In this document: positions 39,273 to 51,243 of the stretch, piece after piece
Layout: every line of letters begins with the position of its first letter
How positions within the stretch are numbered: the stretch's first letter is position 1
Assembly: GCF_900240975.1 (NCBI RefSeq)
Contig: NZ_LT968775.1
Span: 1,240,001-1,304,000, forward strand
Reading direction: 5' to 3'
DNA: 64,000 nucleotides
Source: Mycobacterium sp. 4858
Lineage (GTDB): Bacteria > Actinomycetota > Actinomycetes > Mycobacteriales > Mycobacteriaceae
The notes under the pieces: generated by a model
Told to the model about the DNA's origin: nothing
The model's database searches: none
Seen by the model: only the letters and a program-made list of their open reading frames with translations
Position numbers and translations under genes: made by a program

Positions 39273-39510
39273 GGCGCGGGTTACCCGCGCGGGAGGGACC
39301 GTAGGCGAACTTCGCGGCGGGGTCTTCACGGGCGCGACGGCAACTTGGCGCTAGGCTCGATCGAGGTTGATTCCACGGCCGACGCGATGGGGAGCAGTGC
39401 GAAGGTTCCGGAGCTGAGCGCCCTCCGGTCCATCCTGGGGGCGCCCTGATGACGCGCAGATCCGTGAAGACTGCAGGGGTGGCGCTGCGAAAGGATGATC
39501 CACGACCGCA

Positions 39511-40764
39511 ATGACGAATCTGACTACTGGCCAGGGGCTTCCGGACGTGGTCGTCACCGGGATCGCCATGACCACCGCACTCGCCACCGACGCCGAGACC
39601 ACCTGGAAGTTGCTGCTCGACTGCCAAAGCGGGATCCGCGAGCTCGATGACCCGTTCGTGGAGGAGTTCGATCTGCCGGTTCGCATCGGCGGGCACCTGC
39701 TGGAGGAGTTCGATAGCGAGCTCAACCCGGCCGAGCTGCGCCGCACGGGATACCTGTCCAGAATGTCCGCCGTCGTCAACCGGCGGGCGTGGGACAGCGC
39801 CGGCTCCCCGGAGGTCGACCCCAACCGCCTGCTGGTGTCGGTAGGCACCGGATTCGGTTCCGGCGAGGAGCTGGTGTTCACCCGCGACACCCTGCGCGCC
39901 CGGGGCGTCAAAGCGGTGTCGCCGCTGGCCGTCAGTAAGTACATGCCCGACGCCGCCGCCCAGGCGGTGGGGCTGGAGCGGCACGCCAGGGCCGGCGTGA
40001 TGACACCGGTGTCGGCGTGCGCGTCCGGTTCGGAGGCGATCGCGCGGGCCTGGCAGGCGATGGTGTTCGGCGAGGCCGACGTCGCAATCTGCGGTGGCGT
40101 CGAGACCCGGATCGAGGCGGTGCCCATCGCCGCCTTCGCCAACATGCGGATCGTGATGTCGACGAACAACGCGAATCCGGCCGGCGCATGCCGCCCCTTC
40201 GACAAAGACCGCGACGGTTTCGTCTTCGGCGAAGCCGGCGCTCTGATGGTGCTCGAGACCGAGGAGCACGCCAAGGCCCGCGGGGCGCGCATCCTGGCCC
40301 GGTTGATGGGCGCCGGCGTGACGTCCGACGGTTACCACATGGTCGCGCCGGACCCGAGCGGGAACCGCGCCGGACAGGCGATGACCCGCGCCATCCAGCT
40401 CGCCGGTCTCACACCCGGCGACATCGACCACGTCAACGCGCACGCCACCGGTACGCAGATCGGCGACCTCGCCGAGGGCAAGGCGATCAACAACGCGCTG
40501 GGCAGCAACAAGCCGCCGGTGTACGCCCCCAAATCCGCCCTCGGGCACTCCGTCGGCGCTGTCGGCGCGGTGGAGTCGATACTGACCGTGCTGGCGCTGC
40601 GCGACCAGATCGTCCCGCCGACGCTGAACCTGGAAAACCTGGACCCGGAGATCGATCTGGACGTGGTGTCGGGTAATCCGCGGCGGGGCAGCTATCAGTA
40701 CGCCATCAACAATTCGTTCGGGTTCGGCGGGCACAACGTCGCCCTGGCCTTCGGCAGGTACTGA
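39511..40764 (+). CDS. KasA/KasB-type beta-ketoacyl-ACP synthase, orphan
   Basis: A 417-residue condensing enzyme of the FabF/KasA class. The catalytic triad is complete: Cys170 in [11 protein letters not shown], His311 in [11 protein letters not shown] and His346 in [33 protein letters not shown] and [18 protein letters not shown] are hallmark segments. KasA/KasB elongate meromycolate precursors in FAS-II, but this copy has no acyl carrier protein, accD or kas partner nearby. In M. tuberculosis Rv1835c/Rv1834 occupy this place instead (recalled). It may elongate another lipid or be a divergent extra KAS. The 240-base upstream gap holds no clear feature. Confidence 0.9.
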   Translation: MTNLTTGQGLPDVVVTGIAMTTALATDAETTWKLLLDCQSGIRELDDPFVEEFDLPVRIGGHLLEEFDSELNPAELRRTGYLSRMSAVVNRRAWDSAGSPEVDPNRLLVSVGTGFGSGEELVFTRDTLRARGVKAVSPLAVSKYMPDAAAQAVGLERHARAGVMTPVSACASGSEAIARAWQAMVFGEADVAICGGVETRIEAVPIAAFANMRIVMSTNNANPAGACRPFDKDRDGFVFGEAGALMVLETEEHAKARGARILARLMGAGVTSDGYHMVAPDPSGNRAGQAMTRAIQLAGLTPGDIDHVNAHATGTQIGDLAEGKAINNALGSNKPPVYAPKSALGHSVGAVGAVESILTVLALRDQIVPPTLNLENLDPEIDLDVVSGNPRRGSYQYAINNSFGFGGHNVALAFGRY

Positions 40765-40829
40765 AACGTCACCGGCTCGGTGTTGTCACCCGTCGGGCCT
40801 AGCATCATGAGCGCTACCGAAGGAGCGCC

Positions 40830-41690
40830 ATGAGCATCGATTTCACCCCCGATCCCAAGCTCTATCCGTTCCGGTCGCGCTGGTTCGACAGCTCGCGGGG
40901 ACGCATGCACTACATCGACGAAGGTGACGGCCCGCCCATCCTGCTGTGCCACGGCAACCCGACGTGGAGCTTCCTGTATCGCAACATCGTCATCGCGCTG
41001 CGTGACCGCTTCCGTTGCATCGCACCGGATTACCTCGGCTTCGGGCTCTCCGATCGGCCCTCGGGGTTCGGCTACAAGATCGACGAGCACGCCCGGGTGG
41101 TGGGCGAGTTCGTCGATCAGCTAAGCCTGGACGACTTCGTGACCATGGGCCAGGACTGGGGCGGTCCCATCAGCATGGCGGTCGCGGTGGAGCGCGCCGA
41201 CCGCGTCCGCGGCGTCGTCCTGGGCAACACCTGGTTCTGGCCCACGGACGAATTCACGACCAAGATGTTCAGCCGGGTAATGTCCAGTCCCCCAATGCAA
41301 TACGCGATCCTGCGGCACAACTTCTTCGTCGAGCGCCTGATCCCGGCCGGCGCCCAACACCGCCCCAGCGATGCGGTGATGCAACATTACCGGGCGGTGC
41401 AGCCCGGCCCCGACGCCCGCCGGGGGGTCGCGGAGATGCCCAAGCAGATCCTGGCCGCCGGTCCCCTGCTGGCGCGGCTCGCCCGGGAAGTGCCGGCCAG
41501 GCTCGGCGCCAAGCCCGCCTTGTTCGTCTGGGGGATGAAGGACTTCGCGTTCCGTCCCGGCCCGACCCTGCCGCGCATGCGGGCGACCTTCCCGGACCAT
41601 GTGCTGGTCGAGCTGCCCAACGCCAAGCACTTCATCCAGGAGGATGCGCCGGAGCAGATCGCCGCGGCGATCATCGACCGCTTCGGCTGA
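40830..41690 (+). CDS. dmbC: Haloalkane dehalogenase-like alpha/beta hydrolase (Rv1833c/DmbC type)
   Basis: A 286-residue alpha/beta hydrolase. The oxyanion loop HGNPTWS is at 41-47 (Asn43 a halide-binding position), nucleophile Asp109 and halide-binding Trp110 are in GQDWGG, and the general base His267 is in NAKHFIQE. The Asp nucleophile rather than Ser defines haloalkane dehalogenases, which release halide and alcohol from haloalkanes. Length equals that recalled for Rv1833c, characterised as DmbC. GAAGGAG precedes the ATG. Natural substrate unknown. Confidence 0.87.
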   Translation: MSIDFTPDPKLYPFRSRWFDSSRGRMHYIDEGDGPPILLCHGNPTWSFLYRNIVIALRDRFRCIAPDYLGFGLSDRPSGFGYKIDEHARVVGEFVDQLSLDDFVTMGQDWGGPISMAVAVERADRVRGVVLGNTWFWPTDEFTTKMFSRVMSSPPMQYAILRHNFFVERLIPAGAQHRPSDAVMQHYRAVQPGPDARRGVAEMPKQILAAGPLLARLAREVPARLGAKPALFVWGMKDFAFRPGPTLPRMRATFPDHVLVELPNAKHFIQEDAPEQIAAAIIDRFG

Positions 41691-41706
41691 CCCGCCCGCG
41701 CGGGAT

Positions 41707-44541
<2,835 letters not shown>

Positions 44542-44584
44542 GGGCGGTCTCCTGAAGTGGCGGCAGAGGCAGAGGACTAGCGGC

Positions 44585-44805
44585 CCTCTCCCTCTGTCTT
44601 CACCCGTTCGCCGGGCGCCTGAGAGATTCGGCGCCCGTTGGTGTCTGAGCGCCTTTCCCCATCGGCGGGTGCCGGACCCCCGGGGGGTCGGCACCGCTTT
44701 CCAGAGGCATCGTTTACCCGCGCGGTCCGGGTGCCTGAGAGGTTAGCGGAGAGGTGTTGCTCCTTCGGCGTCCGTGACTGGCCGCCACGGAACTCTCCCG
44801 CACGA
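44585..44805 (-). ncRNA. Glycine riboswitch (tandem) upstream of gcvB
   Basis: Read on the minus strand, the first aptamer shows GGGAGAG (44799-44793), GCCGAAGGAGCAA (44769-44757), CTCTCAGGCA (44741-44732) and CTCTGGAAAG before a GC-rich hairpin. A second copy follows with GGCGCCGAATCTC, CTCTCAGGCGCC (near 44614-44625) and GACAGAGGGAGAGG (44598-44585). These are the glycine-aptamer core motifs, in the expected 5' leader of the P-protein gene, ending about 45 bases before its start. Glycine binding usually switches expression on. The second aptamer lacks a recognisable GCCGAAGG-GCAA 5' half. Confidence 0.88.
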
Positions 44806-44851
44806 GTGCGATGCGGGACCCAGTTTACCTGTCCGGGTCACGCGGACGCGT

Positions 44852-45457
44852 TCAGCCGATCTTGCGGTCGCGGTGCTTGCGCCGGGAGGCCAGCTCGTCC
44901 TCGGGCGCGGCGATCGACTCGCCGCCATCGGCCCGCTCGCCGGGGAAGTCGGCGATCACGCCGGTCAGCTCGCGCATGGCGCCGGATACGGCGATGCCGA
45001 ACACGCCCTGCCCGCCCTGCAGCAGGTCGACGACCTCTTCGGCCGACGTGCATTCGTAAACCGTGGTGCCGTCGGAGAACAACGTGATGTTGGCCAGGTC
45101 CTGCACGCCGCGCTGGCGCAGATGATCGACCGCAACCCTGATGTTGTGCAGCGAGATCCCGGTGTCGAGCAGCCGCTTGACGATCTTGAGGACCAGGATG
45201 TCCTTGAACGAGTACAGCCGCTGGCTGCCCGAGCCCGCCGCGCTGCGGATGGACGGCACCACCAGCGAGGTGCGCGCCCAATAGTCCAGCTGGCGGTAGG
45301 TGATTCCGGCGATCTGGCAGGCGCTGGGCCCGCGGTATCCGACCAGCTCGTCGGGCACCGAGTCGTCGGGAAACAGCCCGGGCTGAACGGGCGCTTCCGG
45401 CACGGCGGTCGGGTGGTCAGCTAGGTCCAGCTGTTCTTGGCGTGGCTGCTCGCTCAC
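44852..45457 (-). CDS. resR: MerR-family regulator ResR (Rv1830-like)
   Basis: A protein of about 201 residues with a MerR-type winged helix: GPSACQIAGITYRQLDYWARTSLVVPS and YSFKDILVLKIVKRLLDTGISLHNIRVAVDHLRQRG, then a C-terminal region with GGQGVFGIAVSGAMRELTG. It binds DNA as a dimer. In M. tuberculosis Rv1830 (ResR/McdR) controls growth and division genes and is under selection in drug-treated patients (recalled). The GTG with GAGAGGAA upstream was chosen; another GTG 21 codons earlier has no ribosome binding site. It lies between the riboswitch and the nuclease gene. Confidence 0.85.
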   Translation of the reverse strand: MSEQPRQEQLDLADHPTAVPEAPVQPGLFPDDSVPDELVGYRGPSACQIAGITYRQLDYWARTSLVVPSIRSAAGSGSQRLYSFKDILVLKIVKRLLDTGISLHNIRVAVDHLRQRGVQDLANITLFSDGTTVYECTSAEEVVDLLQGGQGVFGIAVSGAMRELTGVIADFPGERADGGESIAAPEDELASRRKHRDRKIG

Positions 45458-45734
45458 GGTGCTTCCTCTCGCCGATCGCGCTTTCGTTTCCAGCTGCGTC
45501 ACTGGCTGCGTCGCAGCCACGTTTGCTCAGGCCCGAGTGCTAGAGAGCTTACGCGCTTCGATAGCTACCGCGCCCTTTTAAGTCGTGATCAAAGTATGGC
45601 CGCCGCCGGGCCAAGTGAGGGCGCTATCCGCCAGGCGTGTCGACATCCCGGCGCTAGTTGAGACAGATCCGTGATGTCGATGTCCAGGGTAGTACGCGCA
45701 ACGCGGCCACCCAAACCGCGCGCAAATCGGCCTC

Positions 45735-45773
45735 GAATCGCCCCGGAATCGCCGCGAATCGCCCCGAATCGCC
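45735..45773. repeat. 10-11 bp tandem repeat downstream of the nuclease gene
   Basis: GAATCGCC recurs at 45735, 45746, 45756 and 45766 with CCC or GC spacers, and the last copy touches the stop codon of the DUF151 nuclease gene. Four imperfect units. It is in the ~250-base gap before resR, which is otherwise featureless apart from resR's own upstream region. Confidence 0.55.
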
Positions 45774-46267
45774 TACGTGGCCTTGAAATCGTCGGGAGAC
45801 ACGCTGTCGAGAAACTCCTTGAACTTCTCCACCTCGTCCTCGCGGACGGCGGTGCCGCCCTCTTCGTCGGTCTCGTCGGGGATGAGCAGGCCGGCCTGGG
45901 CCAGCACGGCCTCCTCGACGTAGATCGGAACGCCGACACGCAACGCGATCGCCACCGAATCCGAGGGTCGCGCCGACACGGTGATGTTGCGATCGAAGAC
46001 CAGGTCGGCGTAGAACGTGCCCTCCTGGAGGTCGACGATCCGCACCTCTTTCAGCGAATGGCCAAGCGCCGCAATAACATCCCTGATCAGATCGTGTGTC
46101 AGCGGGCGCGGCGGCTCGACCCCCTGCTGTTCGAGCGCGATCGCGGCAGCCTCCGATTGGCCGATCCAGATCGGCAGGTAACGGTCGCCGTCGGTCTCGC
46201 GCAGTAACAGGACCGGCTGGTTCTGCGGCTGCTCCACGCGAATGCCGACAACACGAACTTCGCCCAT
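45773..46267 (-). CDS. Bifunctional nuclease domain protein (DUF151, Rv1829-like)
   Basis: A 164-residue DUF151/BFN protein. It starts GEVRVVGIRVEQPQNQPVLLL and contains LPIWIGQSEAAAIALEQQGVEPPRPLTHDL, IVDLQEGTFYADLVF and SARPSDSVAIALRVGVPIYV, the family core. Plant relatives have nuclease activity; the bacterial role is unsettled. The ATG after GGAGG gives exactly the recalled length of Rv1829. It sits between two MerR-type regulator genes, an order conserved in mycobacteria. Confidence 0.9.
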   Translation of the reverse strand: MGEVRVVGIRVEQPQNQPVLLLRETDGDRYLPIWIGQSEAAAIALEQQGVEPPRPLTHDLIRDVIAALGHSLKEVRIVDLQEGTFYADLVFDRNITVSARPSDSVAIALRVGVPIYVEEAVLAQAGLLIPDETDEEGGTAVREDEVEKFKEFLDSVSPDDFKAT

Positions 46268-46372
46268 TTGTGTCTGCCCTCCGCATATGCTGCCGTGTCG
46301 GTTCTTGGCGCAACGACGACGCCGAATTCTCGCTATGCCGCCGAAAACCAAACTATCGACGAAGTCTAGTCC

Positions 46373-47134
46373 TCAGCGATGAAGAACGTCGCGAACGGCG
46401 GATTTGATCAGCGACGTGTGCAAGGTGATGGCCAACGCCGCGACCTCCCGAGCCAGATCGTCGGCGCGGTCACGGGCGCCGGCCTTGTCGGCTTTGACTA
46501 CCGGCCCGGCGATTTGGGCGATCAGGTCCGATTGCCGGTCGGCTGCCGAGCGGAAAGCGCGCAGATGCCGCGGCTCCACGCCGTACTCGGACAGCGCCCG
46601 CGCGCATTGCAGGATGACGACGGCGTGTTCGTCGAAGAAGCCGCCCGGGCCGGTGGTGATCACCCCCGCCTTCAGCAGCGCCGTCAACAGGTCGTCGCCC
46701 ACCCCGGAGCGCTCGAGCAGGTCTTCACGGCTCAGCCGAATGCTCGAAGGCGCCACCGCGGCCGTGTCGGACCCGGGCCGGTCGCCCGCCTCGGCATCGG
46801 CCTCCCCGACTCCCGCCACGGACACCAGGCGCGGCGCGGCGTACGCGGATCCGAAGGGCGGCAGCTCGCCGTCGGGCTGGGCGTCCAATTGCGCCCGGAT
46901 GACCTTGAGCGGTAGGTAGTGATCGCGCTGCGCGGTCAGGATGAAACGCAACCGGGCGCAGTCGTATGCGGTGAATCTCCGATAGCCAGACGCGGCGCGC
47001 TGCGGCGTCACCAGTCCCTCGGCCTCCAAGAACCGAATCTTGGAGATCGTGACATCGGGAAAGTCCGGTCTCAACAATTCCAGGACCGTCCCGATCGACA
47101 TCCCGGCCAGCGCCGGGCTATCGGGCGCGCTCAC
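46373..47134 (-). CDS. MerR-family transcriptional regulator (Rv1828-like)
   Basis: A 253-residue regulator. The HTH region reads [31 protein letters not shown] with [18 protein letters not shown], typical MerR wing, and the C-terminal part ([23 protein letters not shown] onward) is a helical effector/dimerisation region without metal-binding cysteines. GTG start overlapping the garA stop by one base, so the genes are translationally coupled. Effector unknown. Confidence 0.87.
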   Translation of the reverse strand: MSAPDSPALAGMSIGTVLELLRPDFPDVTISKIRFLEAEGLVTPQRAASGYRRFTAYDCARLRFILTAQRDHYLPLKVIRAQLDAQPDGELPPFGSAYAAPRLVSVAGVGEADAEAGDRPGSDTAAVAPSSIRLSREDLLERSGVGDDLLTALLKAGVITTGPGGFFDEHAVVILQCARALSEYGVEPRHLRAFRSAADRQSDLIAQIAGPVVKADKAGARDRADDLAREVAALAITLHTSLIKSAVRDVLHR

Positions 47135-47604
47135 TAGCCTCCGGATCCTCCGTCCTCACCCTGCTTGGGCCCGGTCAAAAACACCAAGCGGAACTTGCCG
47201 ATCTGCACCTCGTCGCCGTTGGCGAGCACCGCCGAGTCCACGGGCTCCCGGTTGACGTACGTGCCGTTAAGGCTACCGACATCGACCACGTTGAATTCGT
47301 TGTTTTCCAACCTGAATTCGGCGTGGCGTCGGCTGACGGTGACGTCGTCGAGGAAGATGTCGCTGTCGGGGTGCCGACCGGCCGACGTGATGGGCTGGTC
47401 GAGCAAGAAGCGCGACCCGGCGTTCGGTCCCCGCTTGACGACCAGCAGTGCCGAGCCCGCCGGGAGGCCTTCCACCCCGGATACCGCACTCTCGGTGCCC
47501 GCCTGCGCGGGTGCGTCCAGTTCGTTGAGGAAGTCGGCGCGGAAGACCGAGGTCGTTTCCACCGTGACTTCGTCAGAGGTCTGGTCGTTGTCCATGTCCG
47601 TCAC
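47134..47604 (-). CDS. garA: FHA-domain metabolic regulator GarA
   Basis: A 156-residue protein. The N-terminal tail carries [11 protein letters not shown] with Thr17/Thr18, equivalent to the PknB/PknG phosphorylation sites. The FHA domain (about 55-145) shows [24 protein letters not shown] and NGTYVNREP phosphopeptide-binding residues. Unphosphorylated GarA inhibits 2-oxoglutarate decarboxylase and glutamate dehydrogenase and activates glutamate synthase, and phosphorylation relieves this. A few residues shorter at the N terminus than the M. tuberculosis protein (162, recalled). Confidence 0.95.
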   Translation of the reverse strand: MTDMDNDQTSDEVTVETTSVFRADFLNELDAPAQAGTESAVSGVEGLPAGSALLVVKRGPNAGSRFLLDQPITSAGRHPDSDIFLDDVTVSRRHAEFRLENNEFNVVDVGSLNGTYVNREPVDSAVLANGDEVQIGKFRLVFLTGPKQGEDGGSGG

Positions 47605-47857
47605 GCGCTGCTCCTCACTGGCCGCTGTGGCGTTGTCTGACCGGGCCGCTCGGCCGGCTGCTCACTAGGTTTGTTCGCCCGGTACTGCCGATTACCGAGA
47701 CCGGGGCCTTCAAGTGTCGATGTGTCGACGGTACCGCGCATAGGTCTGCAATGTGCCCCCCACCCGACGATCGGAAGACCGATTTCCCGCCTTTCCCCCG
47801 CCGGCCCGCCGCGCCGCTCGCGTCGCCGCGCGGGGCTGGCAGGCACCTTAGCAACCG

Positions 47858-48256
47858 TCATTCGGTCAACGTTCCGCGGTAGGCCTCGGCGTCCAGCAGC
47901 GACGAAATGGCCGACTCCAATGCGGCGGTGTCGGCCACCTGGACGTCCACCAGCCACCCGGCCCCGTACGGGTCGGAGTTAACCAGCTGCGGACTGCCCT
48001 CCAGGTCGGCGTTCACCGCGGACACCGTGCCCGATACCGGGGCGTACAGATCCGACACCGATTTCGTCGACTCGACCTCACCGAACGACTCACCCGCGGT
48101 CAGTTCGGTGCCGACCTCGGGCAGCTGAACGAAGACCACATCGCCCAGCGCCGACTGGGCGAAGTCGGTGATCCCGACCCGCGCCGTGTCCTGACCGCTT
48201 CGGCGAACCCACTCGTGTTCGGCGGTGTAGTGCAGGTCGGGTGGGATGTCGCTCAC
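47858..48256 (-). CDS. gcvH: Glycine cleavage H-protein
   Basis: A 132-residue lipoyl carrier that shuttles the aminomethyl group between P- and T-proteins. The lipoylated Lys65 lies in [18 protein letters not shown]. Starts [16 protein letters not shown], family typical. It is separated from garA by about 250 bases that show no feature beyond a plausible promoter. Functional partner of gcvB in the window. Confidence 0.96.
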   Translation of the reverse strand: MSDIPPDLHYTAEHEWVRRSGQDTARVGITDFAQSALGDVVFVQLPEVGTELTAGESFGEVESTKSVSDLYAPVSGTVSAVNADLEGSPQLVNSDPYGAGWLVDVQVADTAALESAISSLLDAEAYRGTLTE

Positions 48257-48284
48257 GAGTAGTCCTGTTCTGTTGGCGAATTGC

Positions 48285-49124
48285 TCACTTGACGGGCTGA
48301 GCGTATTGGTGCGGTTTTGGTTGTCGCAAGGTGGTCACGTCCACCCGGTCGGCCTGCCGGACCGACATCCGCGCGCCGACACGCTTGATGCTGTCCTCGG
48401 CGCCGCCCGGTATGTTCATCGCCGCGGCCAGGGTGGGTGGATCCCCAATCGCCAGAATTGAATACGGCGGCGACAGCGTCTTGTTGTCGACGGTCAGCGA
48501 GCCAGGCATACCCACTACCCAGGTATCGACACCTACCCGCACCGACTGATGCGCGTCGTTGACCTCGATGGCCTCCGCGCCGGCGGCACGCAGTTCGTTG
48601 ATGACGTCGAGCATGACCTCCGGGGCGACGCCGGGCCCGGGATCGTCGATCGTGATGGTGACGCCCGGCCCGGTGGCCCCCACGGCACCGGCCAAGATGG
48701 ACAGCGCCGCCAGCCTGGCCTGCGCGGCCGCAATGGCGGCCTGGTCGTTGTTGCCGGACGCCTGCAGGGAATTCAGCGTGTTCTGCAATTCGCTGACTTC
48801 GGCGTTGAGGGTGGCCTCCCGCTGCCGCAACGAATCCAGCAACACCAGCAAGTCCGCCGGGCGCGCCGTGTCCAGCGAATCGCCCGACTCGTTCTGGCGG
48901 ACCTGCGTGACGATGGCGATGCCCAACAGCAGGCACAACATGACCGCCAACGTTCCGAACGCCATCCGCGAGCGGCCGCCGCGGAAAAGCCCTGAAAATC
49001 CGGTGCGGCGCACCGGCCCGATCTCCGGGCGGGGGCTCTTCGTCGGCAGTTCGTGACGTCCGTGCTGGGTGCGGCCCGCTGCTTCAGGTGTTTCGGCGGC
49101 GTCGTCTGCCGGGTCCTGGCTCAC
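48285..49124 (-). CDS. DUF881 membrane protein (Rv1825-like)
   Basis: A protein of about 279 residues. A cytoplasmic Pro/acidic tail precedes one transmembrane helix (about 55-73, [20 protein letters not shown]). A short coiled-coil-like segment ([20 protein letters not shown]) leads into an extracellular DUF881 domain ([47 protein letters not shown]). The GTG is chosen because it overlaps the TGA of a mini-frame that starts at the ATG closing the upstream MIRU-like element; an in-frame GTG 27 codons upstream would translate through that repeat. Family function unknown; linked to division or wall by gene context. Confidence 0.8.
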   Translation of the reverse strand: MSQDPADDAAETPEAAGRTQHGRHELPTKSPRPEIGPVRRTGFSGLFRGGRSRMAFGTLAVMLCLLLGIAIVTQVRQNESGDSLDTARPADLLVLLDSLRQREATLNAEVSELQNTLNSLQASGNNDQAAIAAAQARLAALSILAGAVGATGPGVTITIDDPGPGVAPEVMLDVINELRAAGAEAIEVNDAHQSVRVGVDTWVVGMPGSLTVDNKTLSPPYSILAIGDPPTLAAAMNIPGGAEDSIKRVGARMSVRQADRVDVTTLRQPKPHQYAQPVK

Positions 49125-49141
49125 GCCGGCCTCATCCCCGT

Positions 49142-49239
49142 CATGGCGCCACTCCTCTCCCCCGCGATCGGGTGGGGGTCCCTCCTTCTGGGGGCGTACC
49201 CCCACGTCGCTTCTCTCTGCATCGTCGTCGGCTCGGTCA
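49142..49239 (-). repeat. MIRU-like element (long form) between DUF1290 and DUF881 genes
   Basis: On the minus strand it begins with the TGA stop of the upstream gene, runs through GAGCCGACGACGATGCAG and AGAGAAGCGACG, has an internal GC-rich insert with GGGGG/CCCCC repeats, and ends GGGGAGAGGAGTGGCGCCATG. This stop-to-start layout and the ACGATGCAGAG...GAGGAGTGGCGC body are those of mycobacterial interspersed repetitive units. About 98 bp, compared with 55 bp for the other copy in the window. Confidence 0.7.
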
Positions 49240-49569
49240 CGCCCCGAACAGCCGGCGCCGCAGCGCCGCGGCGTTGCCGAAGATGCGGATTCCCAACACC
49301 ACGATGATGGCCGTGGACAACTGCGTGCCGACTCCGAGTTGGTCGCCGACGTACACGATCAGGGCTGCCACGAAAACGTTGAAAACGAACGAGATCACGA
49401 AGACTTTGGGATCGAAGATCCGCTCCAGATAGGCGCGCAACCCGCCGAACACCGCGTCGAGCGCCGCGACCACCGCGATGGGCAGGTACGGCTGGACGAC
49501 CTCGGGCACGGCGGGGTGGAAAACCAGGCCGAGCACGATGCCGATCGCCAGCGCCGCGATACCGATCAT
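49237..49569 (-). CDS. Small membrane protein, DUF1290 (Rv1824-like)
   Basis: A 110-residue protein with three to four hydrophobic helices: MIGIAALAIGIVLGLVF, LPIAVVAALDAVFGGLRAYLE and VFVISFVFNVFVAALIVYVGDQLGVG, the DUF1290 (SbpA-like) pattern. It is always flanked by DUF881 genes in actinobacteria, suggesting one membrane complex. The ATG directly before the first helix was chosen. Its TGA forms the start of the MIRU-like element. Confidence 0.85.
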   Translation of the reverse strand: MIGIAALAIGIVLGLVFHPAVPEVVQPYLPIAVVAALDAVFGGLRAYLERIFDPKVFVISFVFNVFVAALIVYVGDQLGVGTQLSTAIIVVLGIRIFGNAAALRRRLFGA

Positions 49570-49624
49570 GCTCGATGTCCCATCCGCGACTCGCACAGGG
49601 GGTGCTGGCTGCCGAGGACTATTC

Positions 49625-50551
49625 TCACTGTGGCCCAATCTGTTTGGCGAACTTGACATCCCGGATCGATCCGGCGGGAAGCGTCATCCCGTCGGCGGTG
49701 TCGACCGTGACGACGACACTGTAGGAGGCCTCGAGCAGCTTGAGGCGCTGCCTGCCGGAGCTTTGGTCGAAGACGTCCCGCATCGCCCGTGGCGGTCCCA
49801 CCGCCAGGATCGTGTATGGGCTGCTGGTGGGGTTGTTGTCGACCAGGATTGCCCCGCCGGCCTGCCGGATGGTCGCGTCGGGCCCGATGCGCACGCCCCC
49901 GACCGAAATCGCCTCGGCGCCGCTGGCCCACAACGAGTTGACCACCAGCTGCAGATCCCGATCCAGGATGATCTGCCTGCTGCCGCTGATTCGCTGCTTG
50001 GACACGTCGGAAAGGTTCGGGCCGGCGCCCGGATCGGTCACGGTCACCTTGAGGCCCGGGCCGATCACCGCCGTGCTGGCCGCAGCCAGCCCCAGCGCAT
50101 CGAGGCGGGCCAGCAGCCGCTGCCCTTCGGCGTCGTCGGCCAGCGCCCGGCGCTGCACGTTGTCCACTCGCGACGACAGCTCGCTGCGCCGCTGGGCCAG
50201 TTTTGCCGCCGAATTCTCCGCCGAACGCACATTGCCCAGCAGCAGCTGTTGCGCGGAGCGCACGCCGGGGGCGACCGAGCGGGCCTGCACGACCGCCGCG
50301 GCGAAGACGGTGGCGATCAACAGCGCCGCCAATGCCTGCCACAGCCAGCTCGCGGCGCGCTGACGCGCCCCGCCCTGGTGGTCGGCGGCGCTGCGCTTGG
50401 CGGCGGCCGCGGCGTAACCGGGATCCAGGTGTTCGGACAGCAGGGCGCGCAACAGGGAGGGCACCGGGATCAGCTGCGGCCGCGAGGCCACATGCGCGCT
50501 GCGGCCGGCGTTCGGGTCGTAGCCGCCGAGCAGGCGGTCACCGTCAGCCAC
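49625..50551 (-). CDS. DUF881 membrane protein (Rv1823-like)
   Basis: A 308-residue protein. A cytoplasmic segment of about 65 residues precedes a transmembrane helix (about 68-88), a coiled-coil-like stretch ([24 protein letters not shown]) and a DUF881 domain ([48 protein letters not shown]). GTG start overlapping the pgsA2 stop by eight bases. A paralogue of the DUF881 protein two genes downstream. Confidence 0.87.
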   Translation of the reverse strand: MADGDRLLGGYDPNAGRSAHVASRPQLIPVPSLLRALLSEHLDPGYAAAAAKRSAADHQGGARQRAASWLWQALAALLIATVFAAAVVQARSVAPGVRSAQQLLLGNVRSAENSAAKLAQRRSELSSRVDNVQRRALADDAEGQRLLARLDALGLAAASTAVIGPGLKVTVTDPGAGPNLSDVSKQRISGSRQIILDRDLQLVVNSLWASGAEAISVGGVRIGPDATIRQAGGAILVDNNPTSSPYTILAVGPPRAMRDVFDQSSGRQRLKLLEASYSVVVTVDTADGMTLPAGSIRDVKFAKQIGPQ

Positions 50552-51173
50552 TTTCGACCGCCCTGGGCGCGGCGGGCCCGCGGGGGCCGTGTCTGAGCCG
50601 GGGCATCCGGCGCACCACCAACGTCATCTGCACCACGTACAGCGCGAACGACCAGAGGTAGGCGTACATGCCCCAGATCAGGAACGCCCAGCCGCAGGCC
50701 CCGACGACCCGGCTCCACAGCGCGTCCCACGTCCCGAGCAGCACCAGCGGAAAACCGGACATCAACGCGAACGTGGCGGCCTTCCCGATGTAGGTCACCG
50801 GCAGCGCGGACAGGCCGCGGCTCCACAGCAGCGGCAGCGTCGCGGCCAGCAGCCCATCGCGCGCCAGCAGGATGGCGACGAACCACCACGGCACGATCCC
50901 GCTCCACGCCATCACGACGGGAACGCCGACCATGTACAGGCGGTCGACCGCCGGGTCGAGCAGGACACCCAGCCGCGATGACTGGTCGAGCAGCCGGGCG
51001 ATCTTGCCGTCGGCCCAGTCGGACGCGCCGCTGAACATCAGGATCCCAACCGCCCAGCCGTTGGCGTGCGCGACCAGCAGGGCGTAGGCGAAGACACCGA
51101 TGAGCACCAGGCGAATGGCGCTCAGCGCGTTGGGCACCGTCAGCACCCGGTTGGGCGGAAGCGCCGGCTCCAT
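50544..51173 (-). CDS. pgsA2: CDP-alcohol phosphatidyltransferase PgsA2
   Basis: A 209-residue membrane enzyme of phospholipid synthesis. The complete CDP-alcohol motif D-x2-D-G-x2-A-R-x8-G-x3-D-x3-D is present with Asp52, Asp55, Gly56, Ala59, Arg60, Gly69, Asp73 and Asp77. About six helices. It transfers a phosphatidyl group from CDP-diacylglycerol to an alcohol, annotated as phosphatidylglycerophosphate or cardiolipin synthesis; the acceptor cannot be read from the sequence. First gene of the coupled run pgsA2-DUF881-DUF1290-DUF881. Length equals recalled Rv1822. Confidence 0.9.
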   Translation of the reverse strand: MEPALPPNRVLTVPNALSAIRLVLIGVFAYALLVAHANGWAVGILMFSGASDWADGKIARLLDQSSRLGVLLDPAVDRLYMVGVPVVMAWSGIVPWWFVAILLARDGLLAATLPLLWSRGLSALPVTYIGKAATFALMSGFPLVLLGTWDALWSRVVGACGWAFLIWGMYAYLWSFALYVVQMTLVVRRMPRLRHGPRGPAAPRAVESG

Positions 51174-51243
51174 AAGCCGTGACCTTAGTCGAATGCCGAC
51201 TGGGCGGCTGGACGCACACTCGGCGCCCGAGCCACCCTCCGGA

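Noticed and set aside
39273-39300. CCCGCGCGGG palindrome after the VWA protein as a terminator
   Set aside because: It has no loop and such GC palindromes are expected by chance at this base composition.
44699-44830. Reading the gcvB upstream region as coding extension (GcvB start at 44694)
   Set aside because: The extra residues do not resemble P-proteins, and the same bases form the glycine aptamer; the GTG at 44541 with its ribosome binding site gives the normal length.
51190-51225. CGAATGCCGACTGGGCGGCTGGACG upstream of pgsA2, thought to be a dispersed repeat
   Set aside because: I have a vague memory of similar intergenic sequences in mycobacteria, but no second copy exists in the window and there is no symmetry, so it cannot be supported.
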